The notes beneath the pieces were generated by a model. That model was not told the DNA's origin, searched no databases, and saw nothing but the letters and a program-made list of their open reading frames with translations. Source: Eubacterium sp. TM05-53 (GTDB lineage: Bacteria > Bacillota_I > Bacilli_A > Erysipelotrichales > Erysipelotrichaceae). From it: 59,997 nt of DNA. A program made the position numbers and the translations under genes. The first letter of the stretch is position 1. Each line of letters opens with the position of its first letter. The stretch is from positions 1-59,997 of the forward strand of contig NZ_QSPK01000007.1 in NCBI RefSeq assembly GCF_003436425.1, read 5' to 3'. Below are positions 1-6,279 of this stretch, in pieces.

Positions 1-218
1 TGATCAAAGCCAAGATAACATGTGTGGCAAAGAAGAGAACGTTCTACATTGTCTAAAATGCAAGGACGAGCTTTACCGGAAGCATCTAGTTTTCGAATGT
101 AGTCAATATTATCGAAGAAGATATTCTTGATGGGGTGATTGAAATCGAAGTTTCGAACATCACAATCTAATAATGATAGAGTTTCAATTGGAATGTTTGA
201 ATGATAAGTGGTGTCCAT
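1..218 (-). CDS. N-terminal part of a possible IS91-family transposase (runs off the window)
   Basis: Reading from ATG 218 toward position 1 gives 72 open codons beginning MDTTYHSNIPIETL and ending near VERSLLCHTCYLGFD at the window edge. The pattern IFFDN...ARPCILDNVERSLLC resembles the start of IS91-type rolling-circle transposases, where such a stretch precedes a Cys-rich zinc-binding domain; the zinc ligands themselves would lie outside the window, so this is a memory-based family guess. There is no Shine-Dalgarno sequence; the start codon sits just after a good -10 box, suggesting a leaderless mRNA. The plus strand here has only short open frames. Could equally be an unrelated hypothetical gene. 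Confidence 0.5.
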   Translation of the reverse strand, partial: MDTTYHSNIPIETLSLLDCDVRNFDFNHPIKNIFFDNIDYIRKLDASGKARPCILDNVERSLLCHTCYLGFD

Positions 219-224
219 AATTGA

Positions 225-253
225 AGTATAGAATTAAATAGAGATGTAAACAA
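225..253 (-). promoter_or_regulatory. Promoter giving a leaderless mRNA for the left-edge gene
   Basis: On the minus strand TTGTTT (253-248), 17 bp, then TATACT (230-225), six bases TCAATT and directly the ATG at 218. The expected transcription start coincides with the A of the start codon, so there is no room for a ribosome-binding site. Confidence 0.6.
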
Positions 254-268
254 GACTTAGCAAATGAA

Positions 269-313
269 AAGCGCCTATACAAATCATTTTATATGATTTG
301 ATGGGCTTTTTTT
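269..313 (+). terminator. Hairpin followed by seven T
   Basis: CAAATCAT (280-287) pairs with ATGATTTG (293-300) around TTTAT. The stem is extended by GCC/GGGC pairs on either side and followed by T 307-313. No plus-strand gene precedes it in the window. It lies upstream of the minus-strand transposase-like gene, where it could alternatively be the terminal palindrome of an IS91-like element. Confidence 0.6.
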
Positions 314-321
314 ATTTCTTG

Positions 322-350
322 TTGACAAATTATTCTTTATAGGGTATAAC
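322..350 (+). promoter_or_regulatory. Sigma-A promoter of a short iron-island transcript
   Basis: TTGACA (322-327), exactly 17 bp, TATAAC (345-350). The predicted start near 357 falls on the operator at 358-373. The next strong feature downstream is the terminator at 439-463, not a convincing gene. Confidence 0.65.
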
Positions 351-357
351 TTAAGTG

Positions 358-373
358 GTTAGACGAAACTAAC
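358..373. promoter_or_regulatory. Metalloregulator-type operator GTTAG-N6-CTAAC (site 1)
   Basis: GTTAG ACGAAA CTAAC is a 5-bp inverted repeat with a 6-bp centre, placed at the transcription start of the 322-350 promoter. Related sites occur at 502-516, 3312-3327 and 3388-3403. The TTAG...CTAA arms resemble DtxR/IdeR/SirR-family boxes; the regulator is not in this window. Confidence 0.6.
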
Positions 374-438
374 TGGCACTAAATGCAATTATGGAATCGC
401 TCTTTTCACTTGTTTAATAATTTGATTTCATAAGATGA

Positions 439-463
439 GGACATTTTAAAAATGTCCTTTTTT
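439..463 (+). terminator. Rho-independent terminator upstream of the FezA-like gene
   Basis: GGACATTTT (439-447) pairs with AAAATGTCC (449-457), followed by six T (458-463). Confidence 0.75.
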
Positions 464-464
464 G

Positions 465-493
465 TTTACAAATTTTAAAAGTAAGACTATACT
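465..493 (+). promoter_or_regulatory. Promoter of the FezA-like/P1B-ATPase operon
   Basis: TTTACA (465-470), 17 bp, TATACT (488-493). The operator cluster starts inside the -10 box. Confidence 0.65.
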
Positions 494-527
494 AACTGTA
501 AGTTAGAAGTAACTAATTCTAACTTAC
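492..527. promoter_or_regulatory. Operator cluster of the ATPase operon (site 2)
   Basis: CTAAC (492-496) followed by GTTAG (502-506), AAGTAA, CTAA (513-516), nested in a perfect 11-bp inverted repeat GTAAGTTAGAA (498-508) / TTCTAACTTAC (517-527). The order CTAAC-TGT-GTTAG-N6-CTAA directly after the -10 box recurs at the feo promoter (3380-3403), arguing for control by the same regulator. Confidence 0.65.
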
Positions 528-555
528 ATTCATAGTTCCAAGGAGGATATATATT

Positions 556-783
556 ATGAAAGACGGATGGAAAAACAAAACAATGTGGACATTTATTGGA
601 GGGGCAGCTACTGCATTGGCAGGGTCTAAATTCCTAAAAAGCAACACAGCACATGATTTAGCCGTTAAAGGCTTAGCTGGTGGAATGAAGCTTAAATCGG
701 ATACAACTTATAAGTATGAGACAATTAAGGAAGACGCAAAGGATTTATTAGAAGAAGCCAAAGTTCAAAACGAAGGCGAATAA
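556..783 (+). CDS. Small helical protein encoded with the P1B ATPase (DUF6110-like, possibly FezA-like)
   Basis: 75 residues. A small-residue-rich hydrophobic segment WTFIGGAATALAGSKFL (residues 11-27) could insert in or lie on a membrane. It is followed by an amphipathic GLAGGMKLKSD stretch and a charged helix ending EDAKDLLEEAK. An AAGGAGG ribosome-binding site lies ahead of ATG 556, and the stop codon is one base before the ATPase start at 785, so the two are co-translated. From memory, small proteins of this type (DUF6110) sit beside heavy-metal ATPases in Bacillota. In ferrosome loci a small protein (FezA) accompanies the ATPase FezB; whether this is its counterpart is inference. Confidence 0.75.
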   Translation: MKDGWKNKTMWTFIGGAATALAGSKFLKSNTAHDLAVKGLAGGMKLKSDTTYKYETIKEDAKDLLEEAKVQNEGE

Positions 784-784
784 A

Positions 785-2887
785 ATGAGTAGTTTTACTA
801 TTGCCCATGACATTCCGGGTCGAATGCGAATTCGCTATGGAAAGAATACGTTTTCTAGTGTTCAGGGCGAAGTTTTAAAAGAGGATCTTTATGCATGGCC
901 CATGATTGAGAGTGTGGAGGTCAACAATGTTACGGGTAGTGTTTTGATGTTGTATGACAAAGCACAAAAAGGCTTGTTACTGAATAAACTAAAGGATTTA
1001 GATATCCAATATCTTCAAAAAGCAGATACTTCTTCGATTGTAGTTCATTCACAATCACCAGAAGCTATTGCGATGAATCGAGAATATATGAATCGGTTCT
1101 TTAAGATTATTGGTAAACGTTATTTCATTAAATGGTTTTTGCCAATGGGACTTGGCAATGCGATTACGATTTATAAGTCCATTCAGTTTATTCGAGAAGG
1201 ATTAAATTCACTTTTACAATGTAAAATCAACGTTCCTTTATTGGATGCCACAAGTATTGGTGTAAGTTTAATTCAAAAAAATTATACAATTGCTGGAAAC
1301 ATCATGATGTTACTAAATATTTCTGATTTGCTAGAAGATTACACACGTAAAAAAACAAAATTGGAATTATCCAATAGTTTATCGATTCAATTTGATAAAG
1401 TGTGGATTTTAGAAGATGGTGTAGAACAAGAGATTGCCATGTCTAAGCTTCAAAAAGGGGATGTAGTCATCTCACAAATGGGTTCTATGATTCCAATCGA
1501 TGGAGAAGTCGTGGATGGAGAAGCAATGATCAATGAATCTAGCTTTACGGGAGAGCCTCTTTCTAAACATGTAAAGAAAAATGACACAGTATTTGCGGGT
1601 ACTTTAGTTGAAGAAGGAAAACTGTTTATTCGTGTTCGTAATTTACAAGATGAAAGTCGCATTAGTAATATTGTTAAGATGATTGATACAAATGAATCAT
1701 TAAAGGCAAGTATTCAAGCTAAGGCTGAGCATTTGGCAGATTCGATTGTTCCGTTTAGTTTTTTAGGTTTCTTTGGTGTTTTAGTTTTGACAAGAAATGT
1801 AACACGCGCAACATCAGTATTGATGGTGGACTATTCTTGTGCCATTCGATTATCGACTTCCATTGCGGTTATTAGTGCTATGTTAGAAGCTAGTAAACGA
1901 AATGTTTTAGTAAAAGGTGGTAAGTATTTAGAGGCGATCAAAGATGCGGATGTGATTGTCTTTGATAAGACGGGTACTTTGACAAACGCAAATCCAACCG
2001 TAAAGAAAGTAGTTCCTTTAAATGGGTATACGCGTGATGAAGTATTAAGGATTGCAGCTTGTCTTGAAGAGCATTTTCCTCATAGTGTAGCCAATGCGAT
2101 TGTAAACCAGGCAAAAAAAGAAGGCTTAATTCATGATGAAGAGCATGCCAAGGTTGAATATATCATTGCGCATGGTATTGCGACAAGTCTTTATGGTAAG
2201 CGTGCCATTATTGGTAGCGATCATTTTGTGTTTGAAGATGAAGGTGTCGAAAGAACGAAAGATATAGATGATGTAATTCGTTCTTGTGAAAATGAAGGTG
2301 TAGGATCTATGATTTATCTTGCGATCGACAATCAAATCGCTGGAATTATCAGTATTTATGATCCTTTAAAGGTTGAGGCAAAACAAGCTATTCATAATTT
2401 AAAAACATTAGGAATGACTAAAGTTGTTATGTTGACAGGAGATTGTGATAGTGCCGCAAAAGCAGTGGCTCATGAATTGGATTTAGATGATTATCGTGCA
2501 TCAGTTTTACCAGAAGATAAGGCTGCATATATTCAGATGTTGAAAGACCAAGGTCATACTGTCATTATGGTCGGAGATGGAATCAATGATACACCAGCTC
2601 TATCCACGGCAGATGTTTCTATTTCTATGCAGGATAGTTCAGATTTAGCTCGAGAACTCGCGGACATTACACTTGTTTCAAGCAATTTAAATGAACTTGT
2701 CATTCTTAAAAGGCTTGCGATGCACTTGTTTGATCGAATTCATGCGAATTATCGTTTTATCGTGGCCTTTAATTCAAGCTTGATTGGACTAGGTGCTTTA
2801 GGTTTGATGAGTCCAAACACCACAAGCTTATTGCATAACGGAAGTACGTTTGCGATTGCAGCATCGAGTACACGTAATTATTTATAA
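785..2887 (+). CDS. P1B-type heavy-metal ATPase with SCA motif, ferrosome FezB-like
   Basis: 700-residue P-type ATPase. Visible motifs: actuator TGE (255-257), phosphorylation site DKTGTLT (D394), nucleotide/hinge motifs MLTGD and GDGINDTPAL. The metal-binding membrane helix carries SCA (351-353) in place of the CPC of Cu/Cd/Zn pumps. The N-terminus has the basic motif PGRMRIRY (11-18) and no CxxC. From memory, SCA-type pumps form the P1B-6 group, which is linked to feoB loci and includes FezB, the ferrosome ATPase with an Arg-rich N-terminus. Location beside feoAAB and a shared operator support iron as substrate. Assignment to P1B ATPases is secure; a role in ferrosomes rather than iron or manganese export is inference. 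Confidence 0.93.
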   Translation: MSSFTIAHDIPGRMRIRYGKNTFSSVQGEVLKEDLYAWPMIESVEVNNVTGSVLMLYDKAQKGLLLNKLKDLDIQYLQKADTSSIVVHSQSPEAIAMNREYMNRFFKIIGKRYFIKWFLPMGLGNAITIYKSIQFIREGLNSLLQCKINVPLLDATSIGVSLIQKNYTIAGNIMMLLNISDLLEDYTRKKTKLELSNSLSIQFDKVWILEDGVEQEIAMSKLQKGDVVISQMGSMIPIDGEVVDGEAMINESSFTGEPLSKHVKKNDTVFAGTLVEEGKLFIRVRNLQDESRISNIVKMIDTNESLKASIQAKAEHLADSIVPFSFLGFFGVLVLTRNVTRATSVLMVDYSCAIRLSTSIAVISAMLEASKRNVLVKGGKYLEAIKDADVIVFDKTGTLTNANPTVKKVVPLNGYTRDEVLRIAACLEEHFPHSVANAIVNQAKKEGLIHDEEHAKVEYIIAHGIATSLYGKRAIIGSDHFVFEDEGVERTKDIDDVIRSCENEGVGSMIYLAIDNQIAGIISIYDPLKVEAKQAIHNLKTLGMTKVVMLTGDCDSAAKAVAHELDLDDYRASVLPEDKAAYIQMLKDQGHTVIMVGDGINDTPALSTADVSISMQDSSDLARELADITLVSSNLNELVILKRLAMHLFDRIHANYRFIVAFNSSLIGLGALGLMSPNTTSLLHNGSTFAIAASSTRNYL

Positions 2888-2892
2888 AAAAG

Positions 2893-2916
2893 CTGGATTT
2901 TGATCCAGTTTTTTTT
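2893..2916. terminator. Bidirectional terminator between convergent genes
   Basis: CTGGAT (2893-2898), loop TTTG, ATCCAG (2903-2908), then eight T on the plus strand. On the minus strand it is followed by a T-rich run, serving the gene that ends at 2917. Confidence 0.85.
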
Positions 2917-3276
2917 CTATATAGCCTTTGAAATATATCCAACGTTAGATAAAGTATTGATTAATTCATCTGTTGAATGTTGTTGTTTAGATAATATAGT
3001 CACTGTATTATCTTCTGTGTTTACCTTGGCATAAAAGCCTTCTTGGCTATTGAACGCATTTTCAATAGTATGAACACAATTTTGACAATGAATGTCATAT
3101 ACTTTTAAAACTATTTTGTAAGGGTAATGTTCTTTGTTTTTATCTTTTACTCTTACTTTTTTTATGGTTTCACTTGAACCACAACATCCTGATGTGGCTC
3201 TTTTTTTCGTGGAACGAATTCCAATACAGATAATAATTACTAAAATGACACATATAATAATTGTTGGTAAGTTCAT
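2917..3276 (-). CDS. Membrane-anchored HMA-domain protein (possible FezC-like)
   Basis: 119 residues. An N-terminal transmembrane helix (about 4-21, TIIICVILVIIICIGI) is followed by a short Cys pair (SGCCGSS) and then a heavy-metal-associated domain with HCQNC (CxxC metal site) and the usual beta-alpha-beta pattern to VGY near the end. The N-terminal half looks like a FeoB-associated Cys-rich anchor fused to an HMA domain. It faces the P1B ATPase gene and shares the island operator (3312-3327) in its promoter. Likely role: metal-binding partner of the ATPase or FeoB at the membrane. Ferrosome loci of some bacteria include an HMA-like FezC; correspondence is inference. Confidence 0.8.
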   Translation of the reverse strand: MNLPTIIICVILVIIICIGIRSTKKRATSGCCGSSETIKKVRVKDKNKEHYPYKIVLKVYDIHCQNCVHTIENAFNSQEGFYAKVNTEDNTVTILSKQQHSTDELINTLSNVGYISKAI

Positions 3277-3296
3277 ATATTTAATCTTCCAATGAA

Positions 3297-3327
3297 AAAA
3301 TACACCAAATAGTTAGAATAGTCAAAC
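3297..3327 (-). promoter_or_regulatory. Promoter and operator (site 3) of the HMA-protein gene
   Basis: Minus strand TTGACT (3325-3320), 17 bp, TATTTT (3302-3297). The sequence GTTAG AATAGT CAAAC (3312-3327) overlaps the -35 box and matches the GTTAG-N6-CTAAC operator with one mismatch. Confidence 0.5.
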
Positions 3328-3352
3328 TGAGTTAATCTTGTATAACTTTTTG

Positions 3353-3403
3353 TTGACATCGACTCTAAGTAAGAGTAAACTAACTGTGTTAGAAGAGTCT
3401 AAC
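3353..3403 (+). promoter_or_regulatory. feo operon promoter with operator (site 4)
   Basis: TTGACA (3353-3358), 17 bp, TAAACT (3376-3381). CTAAC (3380-3384), TGT, GTTAG (3388-3392), AAGAGT, CTAAC (3399-3403) covers the transcription start, the same arrangement as at 492-516. Binding there would block transcription, as expected for a metal-loaded repressor of iron uptake. Confidence 0.7.
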
Positions 3404-3417
3404 CAGGAGGGTTCGAT

Positions 3418-3627
3418 ATGCCATTATCTTTTGCAGATTTAAATTCAGTCAATACAATTAAAAAAATTGGTGGCTCTAAAGAACAACAACGACACTTAGA
3501 AAACTTAGGCTTTGTGCCTGGGACTGTGATTGTGGTTGTGAGTAAAACCAATGGAAATGTAATTGTGAATGTTAAAGAGGTTCGAATAGCCATTAGTGAA
3601 GAACTCGCAAGAAAGATCATGGTGTAG
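3418..3627 (+). CDS. feoA: FeoA domain protein 1
   Basis: 69-residue SH3-like FeoA domain: KIGGSKEQQRHLENLGFVPGTVIVVVSKTNGNVIVNVKEVRIAISEELARKI follows the typical FeoA pattern (glycine-rich start, LGF.PG turn, R.A...A..I end). FeoA proteins are small cytosolic partners of the ferrous iron transporter FeoB. An AGGAGG site precedes ATG 3418. First gene of feoA-feoA-feoB-Cys-rich peptide, 12 bp ahead of the second feoA. Its operator-covered promoter implies repression when the metal is plentiful. Confidence 0.9.
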   Translation: MPLSFADLNSVNTIKKIGGSKEQQRHLENLGFVPGTVIVVVSKTNGNVIVNVKEVRIAISEELARKIMV

Positions 3628-3639
3628 AAAGGAGTAATT

Positions 3640-3858
3640 ATGACTTTAAATAAAGTTTCAATTGGTCAAACAGTTACTGTAAAAAAATTGTCTGGTCAAG
3701 GAGCAACAAAACGAAGAATTATGGATATGGGAATTACTAAAGGAGTAAGTGTAACTGTTCAAAAGGTAGCACCATTAGGAGATCCTATTGAATTAACGGT
3801 TCGTGGATATCAATTGTCGCTTCGTAAAGCAGACGCAGAAATGGTTGAAGTAGAGTAA
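3640..3858 (+). CDS. feoA: FeoA domain protein 2
   Basis: 72 residues with the FeoA signature GQGATKRRIMDMGITKGVSVTVQKVAPLGDPIELTVRGYQLSLRKADAEMVEV, closer to the canonical family (RR..DMG, PLGDP, RGY.LSLR) than the preceding copy. Such tandem FeoA pairs ahead of feoB are common in clostridia and Erysipelotrichia. The ribosome-binding site AAAGGAG precedes ATG 3640; feoB begins 21 bp after the stop. Confidence 0.93.
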   Translation: MTLNKVSIGQTVTVKKLSGQGATKRRIMDMGITKGVSVTVQKVAPLGDPIELTVRGYQLSLRKADAEMVEVE

Positions 3859-3879
3859 AGTTTAATTAAGGAGGGAATT

Positions 3880-6006
3880 ATGTCAATTCAAGTCGCATTA
3901 GCAGGTAATCCTAACTGTGGTAAAACTACATTGTTTAATGGCTTAACAGGTGCTACACAATATGTAGGTAACTGGCCAGGGGTTACAGTTGAGAAAAAAG
4001 AAGGAAAGTATAAGGAAGATAAAGATATTAAAATCACGGATTTACCAGGTATTTATTCATTATCACCATACACTTTGGAAGAAGTTGTATCTCGTGAATT
4101 CTTATTAAATGGAAATGTCGATGTTGTTTTAAATATCATTGATGGTTCTAACTTAGAAAGAAATTTATTTTTAACAACACAACTTTTGGAATTGGGTATT
4201 CCAACCGTTGTTGCAATCAACATGTTGGATGTCATCGAAAAAAGAAAAGATACAATTGACTATAAAAAGTTATCCGAAGAATTAGGTTGTCCTGTATTAC
4301 CAATTTCCGCATTGAAAAATACAGGAATCAAAGAATTGATGGCTGAGGTAAAAATGGCAGCGAATACTCAATTTGCAGCTAAAAATATTTATGCAGGAAA
4401 AGTATTAAATGCATTGAATACAATTGAAACAAGTTTGCCTTCAAGTATTGAAGCAAGTCGTCGTTTCTTCTATGCTATTAAATTATTTGAAAGAGATGAT
4501 AAAATTGAAGCAGCTATCAAGGCAAAGGCAGATGCTAGTGTGATTGAAGCTGTTGAAAAGTCAATGGATGATGATAGTGAATCAATTATTACAGATGCAC
4601 GTTATACATATATTACAAGTGTAATCAAGGATTGCTACAAAAAGGGATCAAAAGAAGTATTAACAACTTCGGATAAGATTGACCGTATTGTCACAAACCG
4701 TGTTTTGGCACTTCCAATCTTTGCCCTTGTTATGTGGTTTGTATATTATATTTCTGTAACTACAGTAGGAACTATTGTAACAGATTGGACAAATGATGTA
4801 TTGTTTGGTGAAATTATTCCACCTGCAGTGGATAGTTTCTTAGATGCGATTCAATGTGCAGATTGGTTACATGGATTAATTGTGGATGGTATTATTGGTG
4901 GTGTAGGAGCTGTTATTGGCTTTGTACCACAGATGTTAGTATTATTCTTCTTCCTAGCTATCTTGGAAGATTGTGGATATATGGCACGTGTTGCCTTTAT
5001 CATGGACCGTATTTTCCGTAAGTTTGGATTATCTGGAAAATCATTTATCCCTATGTTGATTGGTACAGGTTGTGGTGTGCCTGCTGTTATGGCAAGTCGT
5101 ACCATTGAAAGTGATCGTGATCGTAAGATGACAATCATGACAACAACATTCATTCCATGTGGTGCAAAAATGCCAATCATTGGTTTAATTGCCGGTGCTA
5201 TTTTCCATGGTGCTAGCTGGGTAGCTCCAAGTGCTTACTTTGTAGGTATGGCAGCTGTTATTATTTCTGGTATTATGTTGAAGAAGACAAAATTATTTGC
5301 CGGAGATCCTGCACCATTTGTCATGGAAATGCCAGCATACCATATGCCTCGTGTAGTAAACGTATTGAGAAGTATGTGGGAGCGTGGTTCAAGCTTTATT
5401 AAAAAGGCTGGAACAATTATCTTGTTATCTACAATCGTATTGTGGTTCTTACAAGGATTTGGATGGGAAAAAGGTGCGTTTGGCATGGTTGATGATATTG
5501 ATCATTCAATTCTATCTTCAATTGGACAAACATTTGCATGGATCTTCTCACCGCTTGGTTGGGGTGATTGGAAAGCTGCAGTTGCTAGTGTAACAGGTTT
5601 AATTGCCAAAGAAAATGTTGTCGCAACATTTGGACAATTATATGGATTTGCTGAAGTCGCTGAAGAAGGAAATGAATTCTGGGGACAATTATCTGCAAGC
5701 TTTACACCATTAGCTGCCTATTCATTCATGGTATTTAACTTGTTGTGTGCTCCATGTTTTGCAGCAATGGGAGCTATCAAACGTGAAATGAATAACACAA
5801 AATGGTTCTGGATTGCCATTGGATATCAATGTGGATTCGCTTATGTATGTTCACTGATCGTTTATCAATTAGGTAGTTTATTCAATGGTGGATCTTTTGG
5901 ATTTGGAACGATTGTAGGATTTATCTTATTGATTGGTTTAATTTATTTATTGGTTCGTCCATCAAAAGAAAGTGATACTGCTGAAGTTGAATTTGCAGTA
6001 AAATAA
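3880..6006 (+). CDS. feoB: Ferrous iron transporter FeoB
   Basis: 708 residues. The N-terminal G-protein domain has G1 GNPNCGKTT (9-17), the switch region GNWPGVTVEKKEG, G3 DLPG, G4 NMLD and G5 SALK. It is followed by the helical linker and the membrane core with two Gate regions, including the conserved GTGCGVPA and IPCGAK stretches and LCAPCFAA near the C-terminus. Imports Fe(II) across the cytoplasmic membrane under anaerobic conditions. Full length for the family; AAGGAGG precedes ATG 3880. Together with the FezB-like ATPase it forms an uptake-and-storage or uptake-and-efflux pair. Confidence 0.97.
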   Translation: MSIQVALAGNPNCGKTTLFNGLTGATQYVGNWPGVTVEKKEGKYKEDKDIKITDLPGIYSLSPYTLEEVVSREFLLNGNVDVVLNIIDGSNLERNLFLTTQLLELGIPTVVAINMLDVIEKRKDTIDYKKLSEELGCPVLPISALKNTGIKELMAEVKMAANTQFAAKNIYAGKVLNALNTIETSLPSSIEASRRFFYAIKLFERDDKIEAAIKAKADASVIEAVEKSMDDDSESIITDARYTYITSVIKDCYKKGSKEVLTTSDKIDRIVTNRVLALPIFALVMWFVYYISVTTVGTIVTDWTNDVLFGEIIPPAVDSFLDAIQCADWLHGLIVDGIIGGVGAVIGFVPQMLVLFFFLAILEDCGYMARVAFIMDRIFRKFGLSGKSFIPMLIGTGCGVPAVMASRTIESDRDRKMTIMTTTFIPCGAKMPIIGLIAGAIFHGASWVAPSAYFVGMAAVIISGIMLKKTKLFAGDPAPFVMEMPAYHMPRVVNVLRSMWERGSSFIKKAGTIILLSTIVLWFLQGFGWEKGAFGMVDDIDHSILSSIGQTFAWIFSPLGWGDWKAAVASVTGLIAKENVVATFGQLYGFAEVAEEGNEFWGQLSASFTPLAAYSFMVFNLLCAPCFAAMGAIKREMNNTKWFWIAIGYQCGFAYVCSLIVYQLGSLFNGGSFGFGTIVGFILLIGLIYLLVRPSKESDTAEVEFAVK

Positions 6007-6025
6007 TGTAAAAGGAGGGGTTTCC

Positions 6026-6220
6026 ATGAATCTATCAACATTTCTAGTTCTATTGGTTGTATGTGCATGTGCAGGTTTAGCTTGTCGAAGCATTTATAAA
6101 GATAAAAAGAGTGGAAAATCAAGCTGTGGTGGTAGCTGTGGACATTGCGGCTCTCATTCGATGTGTGAAAATCCCAAGGCATTTTTTGATCAAATAAAAA
6201 AAGAACAATTTAGTAAATAA
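6026..6220 (+). CDS. FeoB-associated Cys-rich membrane protein
   Basis: 64 residues. One N-terminal transmembrane helix (about 4-20, TFLVLLVVCACAGLACRSIY), a basic stretch KDKKSGKSS, then a cysteine cluster CGGSCGHCGSHSMC. This is the typical small protein encoded after feoB in Bacillota, thought to bind metal or organise the FeoB complex, akin in place to FeoC. AAAGGAGG ahead of ATG 6026; last gene before the terminator at 6221. Confidence 0.9.
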   Translation: MNLSTFLVLLVVCACAGLACRSIYKDKKSGKSSCGGSCGHCGSHSMCENPKAFFDQIKKEQFSK

Positions 6221-6245
6221 GAGCATCGAAAGGTGCTCTTTCTTT
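6221..6245 (+). terminator. Terminator of the feo operon
   Basis: GAGCA (6221-6225) pairs with TGCTC (6234-6238) with an inner C-GAAA-G tetraloop, followed by TTTCTTTT. Confidence 0.8.
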
Positions 6246-6254
6246 TGGTATAAT
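6246..6254 (+). promoter_or_regulatory. Extended -10 promoter of the aminopeptidase gene
   Basis: TGGTATAAT is a TGnTATAAT extended -10 element starting directly after the feo terminator; no good -35 is visible. The gene starts at 6280 with a GAGG site. Confidence 0.55.
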
Positions 6255-6279
6255 AGGTGCAAGAATCGAGGAAAATAAA

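Larger units (their letters stand above)
357..463 (+). ncRNA. Candidate small RNA of about 107 nt, possibly metal-regulated
   Basis: A consensus-like promoter (322-350) overlapped by the shared operator and a rho-independent terminator (439-463) delimit a short transcription unit. Only tiny open frames occur in it (for example a 16-codon frame from 383), none with a convincing ribosome-binding site. By analogy with iron-responsive sRNAs such as RyhB or FsrA it could be a regulatory RNA, but no homology is claimed. It could also be a leader that reads through into the gene at 556. Confidence 0.35.

Noticed and set aside
2126..2335. Open frame on the minus strand inside the P1B ATPase gene
   Set aside because: Lies wholly opposite a strong plus-strand gene, has no start signal, and its composition is that of an antisense shadow.
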